49,615 nucleotides of DNA from Pseudomonas frederiksbergensis (GCF_017114915.1 NZ_JAAUOE010000037.1:4827-54441); one strand, 5' to 3'; shown: positions 9,010 through 18,118, numbered from the stretch's first letter. Numbers and translations are program-made. The notes: generated by a model not told the origin, from the letters alone.

Positions 9010-9756
9010 TCAGTGGAGGACCGCCGAATGGCAACCTACGACCAGTTGCTTGAGCCCGTGCATGTTAAGCACCTTGACTTCACGACCGACTATTTCCACC
9101 AGTTCCTGTTCCCGCAGATGGGCGATACCCCGGCAGATGGTTTCCAGGCGCAACCCCAGGTAGGAGCCTATTTCGTCGCGCCGCATCTTGAGTATGAATT
9201 CGCTGGATGAGTAGCCACGCATGCTCAAGCGCTGCGACAGGTTCAGCAGAAAGGCGGCCAGACGCTCATCCGAGTTCATGTTGCCCAACATCATCAGCAG
9301 ATCGTGATCGCGGACGATTTCACGGCTCAGAAACCTGTTCAGGTTGTGTTGCAGTGCCGGCAGCTCCCGGGCGAGTTTTTCCAGCTGAGAAAAATGGATG
9401 GGGCAGACTTCACTGTCCTCCAGGGCAAATGCATTACAGGTGTGCTCATCGGCGCTGATGGCGTCCAGGCCGAGCATCTCGCCGGGCAACTGGAACCCGG
9501 TGACCTGCTCGCGGCCATCGAGCGACAGCACGCTGGTCTTGAATGAGCCAATACGGATCGCATACAGCAAACGCAAGGGATCGCCTGCGCGGTAGAGGGG
9601 GGCGCCTTTCCTGACCTTGAACCGTTGCAAAATCAGCTTGTCCAGCCGCTCGAGTTCCTGTTTGTCGAGACCAAAAGGCAAGCAAAACTCTAATACACTG
9701 CAATTGGAACAGGCAGCCTTGAGGTGTTGACCCTGAAGCAGGCGGACTTCAGTCAT
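9010..9756 (-). CDS. FNR/ANR-family [4Fe-4S] transcription regulator (copy 1)
   Basis: The 248-residue protein is a CRP/FNR regulator of the oxygen-sensing FNR class. C16, C19, C25 and C118 match the four cluster ligands of E. coli FNR, including the 93-residue gap between the third and fourth; C107 is an extra cysteine. The cyclic-nucleotide-like barrel spans roughly 30-125, a dimer helix follows, and the winged helix-turn-helix contains LRLETICRG, with E205 and R209 at the positions of FNR E209 and R213. It should therefore read TTGAT half-sites, which abound here. It is not ANR itself, since its sequence differs throughout; P. putida is known to have two further FNR paralogues besides ANR. 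ATG 9756 is chosen by alignment with copy 2 (same length); an in-frame GTG at 9804 lies upstream of a TATATA-like -10. Confidence 0.9.
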   Translation of the reverse strand: MTEVRLLQGQHLKAACSNCSVLEFCLPFGLDKQELERLDKLILQRFKVRKGAPLYRAGDPLRLLYAIRIGSFKTSVLSLDGREQVTGFQLPGEMLGLDAISADEHTCNAFALEDSEVCPIHFSQLEKLARELPALQHNLNRFLSREIVRDHDLLMMLGNMNSDERLAAFLLNLSQRLSMRGYSSSEFILKMRRDEIGSYLGLRLETICRGIAHLREQELVEIVGREVKVLNMHGLKQLVVGCHSAVLH

Positions 9757-9885
9757 GTCAATGGCGCCTTGGGGATTTATATATAAAGCATAGGTGTTGT
9801 GCACGTGGGCACCGATTCCGTTCGGAAGATCGCCGGGAGCAATTGACGAACGGGTAAAGCCCGTTGAACCGCCGCAGTCCTTGAT

Positions 9886-9913
9886 GCCCGGGGAAATGAT
9901 GGTTTCCCCGGGC
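9886..9913. terminator. 11-bp hairpin after the BON gene
   Basis: GCCCGGGGAAA, a 6-nt loop and TTTCCCCGGGC form a perfect stem directly downstream of the BON-protein stop codon. There is no long T-run on either strand, so termination strength is uncertain. Confidence 0.55.
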
Positions 9914-9921
9914 TCGTTGAC

Positions 9922-10569
9922 TCAGGCGATGCGCAGATGATCATCAACTTGCCTCACACCCGGTACTGACCAGGCGGCACGTTCGGCGATCTGACGCTCA
10001 CGCCACAAATGAACTTTGCCTTCAAGCTTCACCACATCGCCTTCGACTTTGATGTGAATTGCCTTGGCATCGACTTCGGCATTGCGTTTGAGGGCTTCTT
10101 CGATACGACGCTGGATATCGTCCACGTTCACCTGCGGACGAAGGACGAGCCGATTGTCCACGCCTACCACTCCCGACAGCTTGCGCACAGCCATCTCGGC
10201 GGTTTCTTTCTGGTACTGCCAGTCCACTTCGCCCTCAAGGGTGATCCACCCCTTCTGCACAATGACTTTGATGTCCTGCTCGGGAATGTCGGAGCTCCAG
10301 GTGAGGATATTCAAGGCGCGGGAGGCAATGGCGTCGTCTGCCGTGCCGGCGCTTTTCATCGGCCTGACCTGAATTTCTTCGGCCACGGCGCGTACCCCTT
10401 TTATGCTTTTTACCGCGCGTTCCGCCCTGATTTTTTGCGCGTAGCTTTTAACGTGCCCAGTGAGCGTGACGACGCCATTGTCCACGGTTACCCCGATGTT
10501 GGCGGCATCGATCTCAGGCTGGAACTCAAGCTCGTCCATAATGCTCTGGCGCAGACTCAAGTCGTTCAT
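9922..10569 (-). CDS. protein with three BON domains (OsmY-like, probably cytosolic)
   Basis: The 215-residue protein consists of three successive BON domains at about residues 3-70, 80-145 and 148-215. Each has the pattern ...h-V-x-G-V-V-x-L-x-G-x-V followed by A-x-x-V-x-G-V. BON domains bind membranes or phospholipids and occur in osmotic-shock protein OsmY, but this protein shows no signal peptide, so a cytosolic or membrane-surface role is likelier. ATG 10569 is preceded by AGAGGA; the upstream in-frame codons lack one. A near-consensus FNR/ANR box at 10658-10671 is centred about 54 nt beyond the expected start of its leader, right for class II activation of this gene. It is divergent from the cation ATPase at 10687. 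Confidence 0.88.
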   Translation of the reverse strand: MNDLSLRQSIMDELEFQPEIDAANIGVTVDNGVVTLTGHVKSYAQKIRAERAVKSIKGVRAVAEEIQVRPMKSAGTADDAIASRALNILTWSSDIPEQDIKVIVQKGWITLEGEVDWQYQKETAEMAVRKLSGVVGVDNRLVLRPQVNVDDIQRRIEEALKRNAEVDAKAIHIKVEGDVVKLEGKVHLWRERQIAERAAWSVPGVRQVDDHLRIA

Positions 10570-10657
10570 GGTGATGTCCTCTGTCTGATGCGTTGATGGC
10601 AATGGACCGCAAGCCCGGTCCGCTCAGTTTTTTCTACACTTGAACAGCGCAAGGACA

Positions 10658-10671
10658 TTGAGCTAAATCAA
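10658..10671 (-). promoter_or_regulatory. FNR/ANR box, near consensus, between BON gene and P2 ATPase
   Basis: TTGAG-CTAA-ATCAA has one mismatch. For the BON gene it would put transcription start near 10623 with an AT-rich -10 region (TAGAAA-like). For the ATPase it lies only 15 nt before the ATG, too close for class II activation. Confidence 0.55.
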
Positions 10672-10686
10672 CAAGGCTTCCGAGAG

Positions 10687-13533
10687 ATGAGCAGAACAGT
10701 TGAGTCTGGCAGCCCCCGTATCGCGCCCCCGTACCTTAAAGACGTGGAGACGATTGCCCGTGAGCTGGACACAGACATCGGCGTGGGCTTATCCAGCGCG
10801 CAAGCCCAGGCCCGGTTGAACCGTGACGGGCCCAATGAGTTACGGACCCAACCGGTCAAACCTGCCTGGCATTATCTTCTGGCGCAGTTTCGCGATCCGC
10901 TGGTGTATCTGCTGTTCGCCGCGGTGGCCATCACTTTGGCCACCTGGTTCCTGATGGATGGCCGCGATTGGCCTGTCGATGCGTTGGTCATCGTGCTGAT
11001 TGTGCTGGTTAATGCGTTCCTGGGGTTTTTCCAGGAAACCCGTTCACAACGAGCTGTTGCGGCGCTGGCCAAACTGACTCAAACCTCTTCTTCAATCATC
11101 CGCGACGGCACCGTGGCGCGTATCCCCAGTTATCACCTGGTGATCGGGGATCTGCTGGTGTTGTCCGAAGGCGACTCGGTAGGCGCCGATGCTCGCCTCA
11201 TTCAGGCCAATGCCTTGCAGGTAATGGAAGCTTCGTTGACCGGCGAAAGTGAATCAGTTTGCAAAAACACGCTCCGTCTGGACAGCGAAGTGCCCTTGCC
11301 AGAGCGCGCCAACATGGTTTTCAAAGGCACGGCTATCGTTCAGGGTTCGGGGCTCGGCATTGTCACGGCGGTCGGCATGGCGACGGAAGTCGGGGCGATA
11401 GCGCACCTGATGGATGTCACACCCGAAGAGGTGACACCTTTGCAAAAGGAGGTGCGTGAGATAGGCAAGATGATTGGCCTCGCGGTGCTGGTTATCGCCT
11501 CGGTCGTCGTCGCGACCGTGCTGATGCTCACTGATATTCAGGGTGTCGACGATGTATTGCGGGTTCTCCTGCTGGGTGTGTCCCTGGCGGTGGCTGCGGT
11601 GCCAGAGGGACTGCCCGCCGTTCTGTCACTGGTGCTCGCGTTCGGCATGCTGCGGATGGCCCGCAACAAAGCCATCATCAAGCGACTGTCTTCAGTGGAG
11701 ACCTTGGGCTCTGCATCGGTCATCTGCACCGACAAGACCGGCACGTTGACCCGTTCTGAAATGACCATCCAGCAAACCATGACCGCCTCAGGCAAAGGGG
11801 TGGTCAGCGGTGTCGGTTACGCCCCGCAGGGGCAGATTCATCATCAGGACGTGCCCCTGAGCGGTGGTCCGGTGTACAGCGAAAACGTGCTGTTATTGCG
11901 CGGCGGAAGCCTGGCCGGCAATGCCACGCTTGCACAGCAGGAAGATGGCACCTGGGTGATTCAAGGCGATCCGACGGAGGGCGCCTTTCTGGTGGCGGAG
12001 CGCAAGCTGGATGCACCCGCACGCCGCCTGGAGCGCTTCGAGCGCGTGGCTGAAATACCGTTTACCTCCGCTCGAAAAATGATGTCGGCCGTGGTCATCG
12101 ATCATGAGCATAACGATGAGCGCTTGCTGATCAGCAAGGGCGCGCCCGATGTGCTGCTTCAACATTGCAAACATATTCAAGTCGGCATGGATGTGGTGCC
12201 TCTCACCGACGATTTGCGTGCACAAGCCGTGGCTGATGTAAATGAGTTGTCGGGTGAGGCATTACGTACGCTTTCCGTGGCGTACCGTTCTTTGGCGCCT
12301 GGCGAGGATGTCACGGCCGGTGAAGCCCTTGAGGCAGCGCTCGTTTTCATCGGTACGGTGGGCATCAGTGATCCACCGCGTGAAGAAGTCGCGCCGGCTA
12401 TCGCCCAGGCCCATCGTGCTGGTATCCGCATCATTATGATCACTGGCGACCATCCGCGAACGGCCACCCGCATCGCCGAGGATCTGGGCATCATTCAGGC
12501 CGGTGCCGGGGCGTTGACCGGTGCCGATCTGGATAAGCTGGACGATGCGGCACTGGCCGAGGCCGTCAAATCGACATCGGTTTATGCACGCGTGGCGCCC
12601 TCGCATAAGCTGCGGATCGTCGATGCGCTTCAGGCCCAGGGGCATGTGGTGGCAATGACCGGGGATGGCGTGAACGATGCTCCGGCACTGAAGTCGGCCG
12701 ATATCGGCATTGCCATGGGCATCACCGGCACGGAAGTGAGCAAGCAAGCTGGAAAAATGATTCTGGCTGACGATAACTTCGCAACCATCGTGTCGGCTGT
12801 TCGTGAAGGGCGCGGGATTCTGGACAATATCCGCAAGTTTCTCCGTTACTTGCTGTCTTCCAACATGGGGGAAGTACTGACGGTCTTTTTTGCTGTCATC
12901 GGTGCGGGCGTCATCGGCCTGGTTGATGAACGGGGCGGGATCGTCCTGCCGCTGCTGGCCACCCAGATTCTGTGGATCAATCTGATTACTGATGCGGCAC
13001 CAGCCATCGCCATGGGGCTTGATCCGCATGATGAGGGTGTGATGAGGCGTAGCCCACGCAAGTCCACGGATCGAATCATCGATGCAAACATGTGGCGTGG
13101 TGTGCTCCAGGTCGGTCTGGTGATGGCGTTGGCGAGTTTGCTGACGGTCGACTGGATGCTGCCCGATGGTTTGATACCGGGGCATGAATCGCTGGTTCAG
13201 GCACGCACTGCCGGTTTTACCGTCCTTGTATTGGCGCAGCTGTTCAATGCGCTGAGTGCTCGCTCAGAGTCGGCCAGTGCATTTATCGGGTTGTTCTCCA
13301 ATCGGTGGCTCTGGGGGGCAATTGCGCTGGCGCTGACGTTGCAGGTTGCCGTGGTGCACTGGTCGCCACTCAATAAGGCGTTCAGCACGAGTGCATTGAC
13401 ACTGAGCCAGTGGGGGGGCTGTTTTGCCATGGCCAGTGCTGTTTTCTGGTTCAGTGAGCTGCGCAAACTGGTTATGCGTTCGAGGAACCCTGAGCATCAT
13501 GTTGCTGTTCAGCGCCCGGCAGTACATCAGTAG
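10687..13533 (+). CDS. P2-type cation-transporting ATPase (PacL/CtpF-like)
   Basis: The 948-residue inner-membrane protein has the full P2 ATPase layout: an N-terminal cation-ATPase domain, paired membrane helices near 60-120, an actuator domain with the SLTGES motif, PEGLP at 306-310 in the core helix, phosphorylation site D349 in DKTGT, MITGDHPRTA and hinge GDGVND at 659-664, then a C-terminal block of about six helices. PEGLP and the overall length place it with Ca2+ or Na+/K+-like pumps, not heavy-metal pumps. M. tuberculosis CtpF, in the DosR regulon, has the same class. The ion cannot be assigned from sequence. AAGG at 10673-10676 stands 10 nt before the ATG. The FNR/ANR box just upstream cannot activate it in the usual geometry. 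Confidence 0.9.
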   Translation: MSRTVESGSPRIAPPYLKDVETIARELDTDIGVGLSSAQAQARLNRDGPNELRTQPVKPAWHYLLAQFRDPLVYLLFAAVAITLATWFLMDGRDWPVDALVIVLIVLVNAFLGFFQETRSQRAVAALAKLTQTSSSIIRDGTVARIPSYHLVIGDLLVLSEGDSVGADARLIQANALQVMEASLTGESESVCKNTLRLDSEVPLPERANMVFKGTAIVQGSGLGIVTAVGMATEVGAIAHLMDVTPEEVTPLQKEVREIGKMIGLAVLVIASVVVATVLMLTDIQGVDDVLRVLLLGVSLAVAAVPEGLPAVLSLVLAFGMLRMARNKAIIKRLSSVETLGSASVICTDKTGTLTRSEMTIQQTMTASGKGVVSGVGYAPQGQIHHQDVPLSGGPVYSENVLLLRGGSLAGNATLAQQEDGTWVIQGDPTEGAFLVAERKLDAPARRLERFERVAEIPFTSARKMMSAVVIDHEHNDERLLISKGAPDVLLQHCKHIQVGMDVVPLTDDLRAQAVADVNELSGEALRTLSVAYRSLAPGEDVTAGEALEAALVFIGTVGISDPPREEVAPAIAQAHRAGIRIIMITGDHPRTATRIAEDLGIIQAGAGALTGADLDKLDDAALAEAVKSTSVYARVAPSHKLRIVDALQAQGHVVAMTGDGVNDAPALKSADIGIAMGITGTEVSKQAGKMILADDNFATIVSAVREGRGILDNIRKFLRYLLSSNMGEVLTVFFAVIGAGVIGLVDERGGIVLPLLATQILWINLITDAAPAIAMGLDPHDEGVMRRSPRKSTDRIIDANMWRGVLQVGLVMALASLLTVDWMLPDGLIPGHESLVQARTAGFTVLVLAQLFNALSARSESASAFIGLFSNRWLWGAIALALTLQVAVVHWSPLNKAFSTSALTLSQWGGCFAMASAVFWFSELRKLVMRSRNPEHHVAVQRPAVHQ

Positions 13534-13584
13534 TGACCGAGCGCTGGCGCAAGTTATGTGGTGGTGGCTGTGCGAAACAGCGCT

Positions 13585-14505
13585 CTACAGTACTTCAGGT
13601 GAAACCACCCAGACACTGCACGGCATCTTGTACAGCAGATGCTCCACCGTGCTGCCCACCAGTCGGCCCACGCCTCGGTGGCCGACCCGGCCCATGACAA
13701 TCACGTCGATGTCGTAGGCGTCGGCGTATTGGGTAAGAACCTTGGTCGGGTTGCCCATGATCATGTGCTGTTGCTCTGGCGCAATACCGTTGCGCTCGGC
13801 CAGTTCGCGGAAGGCATCGGCCTGAGCATCAAATAACGTCTTGGCTTTGCCTGGGGCAAACAGCGCTGAGCTACTGTCGAAATCGAACTCGTCCGCACTG
13901 AGGGATGAAAGATCGTGGGCGTAGATCACGTCGAGCTGAGCGTTACAGGTGCTGGCCAGTTTCGAGGCCTCGCGCAAAATCCTGTCGTTGAAATCCTTGT
14001 ACTGAGTGTTGCTATGGAAGGGATCGACCGCGGCGACGATCTTGCGCGGCAGCGCGTGCTTCACGTGGCTGACAAAATGCAGCGGCACCGGGCATTCGCG
14101 CAGTAAATGGATGTCCAGGGGCGTGAACATGATTCGTGACAGCAGCGACTCGTATTCCAGTGCCTTGATCAGTACCGCCATGGGCTGTTCTTTGAGATGA
14201 ATGAGGATTTCCTGCAAAGGTCGTTCAACCCAGATCACCTCCGTGGTGACGGGCACCCCGATTTTACGCAAGGGGCGGGCCTGTTCTTCGAGCCATTGCC
14301 GATGGCGCTCGACATACCCCAGCCGCAGCTGCTCCAACGCTTGTTCGTTGACCATGCTCGCCGTTGCCAGGCCTTCCAGGTAATCGAAGGCGACGATGTG
14401 CAGGGCTGCGCCCGCGGCCTTGGCCAACGCGGCGGCGCGGTCGAACGCGGGGCTGTTTTCCATGAGGGGCGAGACGACCAGCATGAAGCGTGATTGCTCA
14501 GACAT
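13585..14505 (-). CDS. universal stress protein, two tandem Usp domains (copy 2)
   Basis: This 306-residue protein has the two-domain plan of copy 1. It starts MSEQSRFMLVVSP and ends with VIVMGRVGHRG...LVGSTVEHLL, the nucleotide-loop segment of the second domain. A conserved linker, FTPLDIHLLRECPVPLHFV, joins the domains in all paralogues here. ATG 14505 is preceded by GGGAG with 7-nt spacing; the frame continues upstream without a better start. Its promoter region carries a perfect FNR/ANR box at 14608-14621 in the minus-strand orientation. The gene converges with the P2 ATPase and diverges from the MgtC-like gene. Confidence 0.9.
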   Translation of the reverse strand: MSEQSRFMLVVSPLMENSPAFDRAAALAKAAGAALHIVAFDYLEGLATASMVNEQALEQLRLGYVERHRQWLEEQARPLRKIGVPVTTEVIWVERPLQEILIHLKEQPMAVLIKALEYESLLSRIMFTPLDIHLLRECPVPLHFVSHVKHALPRKIVAAVDPFHSNTQYKDFNDRILREASKLASTCNAQLDVIYAHDLSSLSADEFDFDSSSALFAPGKAKTLFDAQADAFRELAERNGIAPEQQHMIMGNPTKVLTQYADAYDIDVIVMGRVGHRGVGRLVGSTVEHLLYKMPCSVWVVSPEVL

Positions 14506-14607
14506 GACCAAACTCCCGTCAATAACCGTAGAAATTCCAGTGCTCACTGGCCCCCTGCGTTTGCGCAGGAGCTGGCTTTTATCCTGCCGCCGACCGGGGG
14601 AGAGGGA

Positions 14608-14621
14608 TTGATCTTTATCAA
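14608..14621 (-). promoter_or_regulatory. FNR/ANR box, perfect, for universal stress copy 2
   Basis: TTGAT-CTTT-ATCAA is an exact consensus match. On the minus strand a CAGGAT hexamer (14586-14581) lies 21 nt from the box, predicting a start near 14573 and a leader of about 70 nt. Confidence 0.75.
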
Positions 14622-14683
14622 CCAGGCGAGTGATGCAGCGGGCGGTCCGACGTGTGGTGAGTCGCGCGTCCATCTACAAAACA

Positions 14684-14697
14684 TTGACCATTATCAA
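14684..14697 (+). promoter_or_regulatory. FNR/ANR box for the MgtC/DUF4010 gene
   Basis: TTGAC-CATT-ATCAA has one mismatch. CAGTCT at 14720-14725 follows after exactly 22 nt, the same hexamer and spacing as at other boxes here. Expected start is near 14732, giving a 24-nt leader. Confidence 0.7.
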
Positions 14698-14755
14698 CCT
14701 CTCTTGCGTCACGCCGGCGCAGTCTGGGGCTTATGGCTAACCCGGACGCAATCGC

Positions 14756-15994
14756 ATGAACGACACCTTGGGCCTGGCAGGCGCGGCGGCTGCGCTGGGG
14801 ATTGGCATGCTCATCGGCCTTGAACGTGAACGGCACAAGGGGCGGGGGGACAGTCGTGCCTGTGCCGGATTGCGCACGTTCGCGATTACCGCATTGCTGG
14901 GTTATGTGGCGATGCAGATCGGCGGTGGTTTGCTGGTGGGCATCATGGCGATTTCTGTGGCCTTGCTGGTCACCGTGGCTTACTGGCGAAGCCTGGGCAC
15001 TGACCCTGGTGTCACCAGTGAAGTGGCGTTATTCACGGTATTGGCTCTGGGGGCGTTGTGTAACAGCGCGCCCGAACTGGCCATCGCCATTGGCGTGGTG
15101 GTGGCGGGGCTGCTGACGTATCGCCAGAAACTGCATCATTTTGCGCGCAGCCAATTGACTGAAGGGGAGATGCGCGACGGTCTGGTGCTGTTGGTCGCCG
15201 CCCTGGTGGTGTTGCCCTTGGCGCCGGATCGCTTTATCGGCCCCTATGCCGCCATCAATCTGCGCACCATTTGCACCCTGACGGTGTTGCTGATGGCCGT
15301 CGGGGCAATAGGGCATATTGCCGTTCGTACCTTGGGTGCCCGTTACGGCTATGTGGTCAGCGCCATCGCCTCCGGGTTTGCTTCCAGCATCGCGACCATC
15401 GCCGCGATGGGTCACCTTGTCGCCAAGGAGCCAGGCAACATCAAAGTCCTGAGCGCGGCAGCGATGCTGTCCAACCTGGCGACCATCATTCAGGTCGGCC
15501 TGATCCTGGGGGCGGTCGACGCCGGTCTATTGCGGCACATGTGGGGGCCGCTGTTGTTGGGGGCCGCTGCCACGGCGCTGTATGGCTTGAGCCTGATGTT
15601 GCGCAAACCCGAGAGTGGCGCCAATCAGCCGGTCAAGGTCGGTGGGGCGTTCAACCTCAAGCTGGCGTTGGTCATCGCACTGACCATGACCGGCATCACG
15701 TTTGTGTCTTCGATGGTGCTCAGCCACTTTGGAGAAGTGGGCGTGATGGTCACGACGACGCTCACCGGTTTCGCCGATGCACATTCTTCGACGGCGTCCA
15801 TTGGCGCCCTGGCCAAGGCTGGGCTGTTGCCGTTCGACGCCATTGCCGCGCCCACACTGGTTGCCGTCAGCAGTAACTCCCTGAGCAAATGCCTGGTGGC
15901 CTGGGTCAGCGGCGGGCGACGGTTCGCCGCGTATGTCATTCCCGGCCAGGTCTTGCTGACGTTGGCGATGTGGGCGGGCATGTTGCTGCATTAA
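14756..15994 (+). CDS. MgtC/SapB-family membrane protein with DUF4010 domain
   Basis: The 412-residue protein is an integral inner-membrane protein with about twelve hydrophobic segments. The N-terminal part carries the MgtC/SapB signature around LIGLERERHKG (residues 20-30); the C-terminal part is a DUF4010 domain with conserved polar stretches such as SAIASGFASS and GFADAHSSTAS. MgtC proteins affect magnesium and membrane-energy homeostasis, including inhibition of the F-type ATP synthase in Salmonella, but this MgtC-DUF4010 form has no assigned function. Its ribosome site is weak. Control by the FNR/ANR box at 14684 suggests a role when respiration is limited. Confidence 0.87.
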   Translation: MNDTLGLAGAAAALGIGMLIGLERERHKGRGDSRACAGLRTFAITALLGYVAMQIGGGLLVGIMAISVALLVTVAYWRSLGTDPGVTSEVALFTVLALGALCNSAPELAIAIGVVVAGLLTYRQKLHHFARSQLTEGEMRDGLVLLVAALVVLPLAPDRFIGPYAAINLRTICTLTVLLMAVGAIGHIAVRTLGARYGYVVSAIASGFASSIATIAAMGHLVAKEPGNIKVLSAAAMLSNLATIIQVGLILGAVDAGLLRHMWGPLLLGAAATALYGLSLMLRKPESGANQPVKVGGAFNLKLALVIALTMTGITFVSSMVLSHFGEVGVMVTTTLTGFADAHSSTASIGALAKAGLLPFDAIAAPTLVAVSSNSLSKCLVAWVSGGRRFAAYVIPGQVLLTLAMWAGMLLH

Positions 15995-16014
15995 CGTGCT
16001 TCCGCGCGCTGTAG

Positions 16015-16028
16015 CTGACAAAGATCAA
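16015..16028 (+). promoter_or_regulatory. degenerate FNR/ANR box for universal stress copy 3
   Basis: CTGAC-AAAG-ATCAA retains one perfect half-site and TGA in the other. CATTCT at 16050-16055 lies 21 nt downstream. Its position, upstream of a universal stress gene like the other boxes, supports it despite two mismatches. Confidence 0.5.
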
Positions 16029-16101
16029 GTCGTCCGATTCTGCTGCGATCATTCTAGGGTTCTACTCACTTCATCGAGATGGCCGCGTGCCGAGGTGTCC
16101 C

Positions 16102-17028
16102 ATGTCGCAGACTCAGCGTTTACTGTTGATCGCCCCCCAATCCATGACCCGTACTCCGGCGTTCGACCGGGCCGCCGCGTTGGCTCGCGCGATGCAAGCG
16201 CCGCTGCACATCGTGGCATTCGATTACTTGCAGGCCCTGGCCGTCGCCGGCCTGTTTGCCCCCGAGCAGATCGCCCAGGCCCGGGACGGTTATTTGCAAA
16301 CCCATCGGCAATGGCTGGCCGAGCAGGCCGAATTGATGAAAAAACACGGCGTCGAGGTCACCAGCGAGGTGGTGTGGGTACAGCACCCTTACGAGGAAAT
16401 CCTGCAATTCGTCAATGAGATGTCGCTGAGCCTGATCATCAAGGACGCCCAGGAAGAGTCGGCGTTGAAGCGGGTGTTTTTCACACCGCTGGACTGGCAG
16501 TTGTTGCGCGATTGTCCGGTGCCGGTGCATCTGGTGACCAACGCGCTGAATGCGCGGCCACGCAACGTGCTGGCCATCGTCGATGTGTTGCGTAGCGAAG
16601 AGCAGGACCTGGTATTCAATGACCAGATTATCGACGCCGCCACCAAGCTGGCTGAACAGTGTGAGGCGCAGATCGAGTTGGCGCATGCGTATGACTGGAC
16701 AGCCGTGTATGCCCTGGACATGGGCGTTGGCGCACTGCCATTGGCCTCCGGTCTTTACGAAGCCATGGGCACGGCGCAACACCAGGCGTTCACGGCGTTG
16801 GCCGAGCGTCACGGCGTGCCGTCGGAGCGTCGGCACTTCATCGAAGGTGCGCCAGTGCCGAGTATTTGCAAGTTCGCCGAGGACCATCGCACCGATGTCA
16901 TTGTGATGGGGACGGTGCAGCACTCGGGGTTGAACAAGCTATTGGGGACGACTGCCGAACAGCTCTTGCACCGAGCCCCTTGCAGTGTGCTGGCGATCAA
17001 ACCCGACAGGTCTACGTCGCTGGACTGA
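16102..17028 (+). CDS. universal stress protein, two tandem Usp domains (copy 3)
   Basis: The 308-residue protein starts MSQTQRLLLIAP and has the tandem Usp fold. The inter-domain segment FTPLDWQLLRDCPVPVHLV and the terminal VIVMGTVQHSG...LLGTTAEQLL loop are visible; the loop has GTT where other copies have GST. ATG 16102 is preceded by GAGG with 6-nt spacing. It is the first of three consecutive same-strand universal stress genes, each preceded by its own FNR/ANR box, so they look like separate transcription units and not one operon. Confidence 0.9.
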   Translation: MSQTQRLLLIAPQSMTRTPAFDRAAALARAMQAPLHIVAFDYLQALAVAGLFAPEQIAQARDGYLQTHRQWLAEQAELMKKHGVEVTSEVVWVQHPYEEILQFVNEMSLSLIIKDAQEESALKRVFFTPLDWQLLRDCPVPVHLVTNALNARPRNVLAIVDVLRSEEQDLVFNDQIIDAATKLAEQCEAQIELAHAYDWTAVYALDMGVGALPLASGLYEAMGTAQHQAFTALAERHGVPSERRHFIEGAPVPSICKFAEDHRTDVIVMGTVQHSGLNKLLGTTAEQLLHRAPCSVLAIKPDRSTSLD

Positions 17029-17071
17029 TCTGGATCGGACACCCGTCACGAGGGCGTTCATTGGCGGGTAT

Positions 17072-17085
17072 TTGATGTAAATCAA
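17072..17085 (+). promoter_or_regulatory. FNR/ANR box, perfect, for universal stress copy 4
   Basis: TTGAT-GTAA-ATCAA is an exact match. CAGTCT at 17109-17114 follows after 23 nt. The predicted start near 17120 gives a 40-nt leader with GGAGG before the ATG. A mutated duplicate of this promoter lies at 21444-21487. Confidence 0.82.
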
Positions 17086-17160
17086 CCTGGGGGAGGGGGC
17101 CATGAGCGCAGTCTTGGGCAATGCCGGCGGATAAGGACCGGCTTAGAGCGGAGGTGTGTG

Positions 17161-18093
17161 ATGGGTCAATATCAACGTTTGTTGCTGATCGCCGACCGAA
17201 CCCTGCATCCGTCCCCTGCCTTGCTCCGTGCCGTCGCGCTGGCCAAGGCGAGCGGGGCCGCGCTGGATGTGCGGGCCTTTGTCGATCCGGCACCGATTGT
17301 TCACCTGTGGGATGAAAAAATCGATGAGGCAGGGTATCAGCGCTATCTGCGCCATTGTCATCGATGGGTGGCCGACGAGGTCGAGCGGCTCAGCGGGCAG
17401 GGTGTGGCAGTGACGGTTGAAGCCATCTTCACCACCCATCCGCTGCTGGATATTTTGAAGACCGTCGAAGACCTCAAGCCCGACCTGCTGATCAAGGACG
17501 TCACCCTGGAACCAGCGCTCAAACGGGTGTTCATCACCCCCCTCGATTGCCATTTGCTTCGCGAATGCCCGATCCCCGTGCACTTGGTCAACCAGGTCCG
17601 TTACGGGCTGCCGCACCGGGTGGTGGCCGCCGTGGACCCGTTCGATCCGGCGACGCAAATCAGTGGCCTGAACGACACCATCATCCAGACGGCCAACGCA
17701 CTGGCGCTGCAATGCGACGCACCGCTGCACCTGCTGTACGCCTACGACTTGTCGCCTGCATTCAACGGCGATGCGCCGCTGATCGCCGGTGGCTGGAGTG
17801 TGGACTTCGTCGAGGAACTGCGCGAGTCCCTGCACCGGGCGTTTATCACCCTGGCGGACCGCTACGGTGTTCCTCCCGAGCGTCGGCACTTTGTCATGGG
17901 CCTGCCGGTGCCGGTCATCAGTGAGTTTGTCGAGCAGTACCTGGCGGATGTGGTGGTGATGGGCACGGTGCATCGCGTGGGGATCGACCGCCTGATCGGC
18001 AGCAACACCGAGCGTGCGCTGTACTCGGTGCCGGGCAGCATTCTGGCGGTCAGGCAGCCGGGCTCGAGCGTCAGGCGGCGAGCCGATGGCTAG
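17161..18093 (+). CDS. universal stress protein, two tandem Usp domains (copy 4)
   Basis: The 310-residue protein starts MGQYQRLLLIADRT and ends with the second-domain loop VVVMGTVHRVG...LIGSNTERAL. The first-domain helix is more divergent from the other copies than the second (VDPAPIVHLWDEK replaces the FDYLQALA region). Start ATG 17161 has GGAGG at 17150-17154, 6 nt upstream; a GTG immediately before is less likely. The first 33 codons and about 90 bp of upstream DNA are duplicated at 21440-21631, where the copy is truncated. Confidence 0.9.
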   Translation: MGQYQRLLLIADRTLHPSPALLRAVALAKASGAALDVRAFVDPAPIVHLWDEKIDEAGYQRYLRHCHRWVADEVERLSGQGVAVTVEAIFTTHPLLDILKTVEDLKPDLLIKDVTLEPALKRVFITPLDCHLLRECPIPVHLVNQVRYGLPHRVVAAVDPFDPATQISGLNDTIIQTANALALQCDAPLHLLYAYDLSPAFNGDAPLIAGGWSVDFVEELRESLHRAFITLADRYGVPPERRHFVMGLPVPVISEFVEQYLADVVVMGTVHRVGIDRLIGSNTERALYSVPGSILAVRQPGSSVRRRADG

Positions 18094-18104
18094 TCGGCCA
18101 TTAG

Positions 18105-18118
18105 TTGATAAAAATCAG
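18105..18118 (+). promoter_or_regulatory. FNR/ANR box for universal stress copy 5
   Basis: TTGAT-AAAA-ATCAG has one mismatch. GATACT at 18141-18146 follows after 22 nt and matches four of six -10 bases. It starts 11 nt after the stop codon of copy 4. Predicted transcription start is near 18153. Confidence 0.72.
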
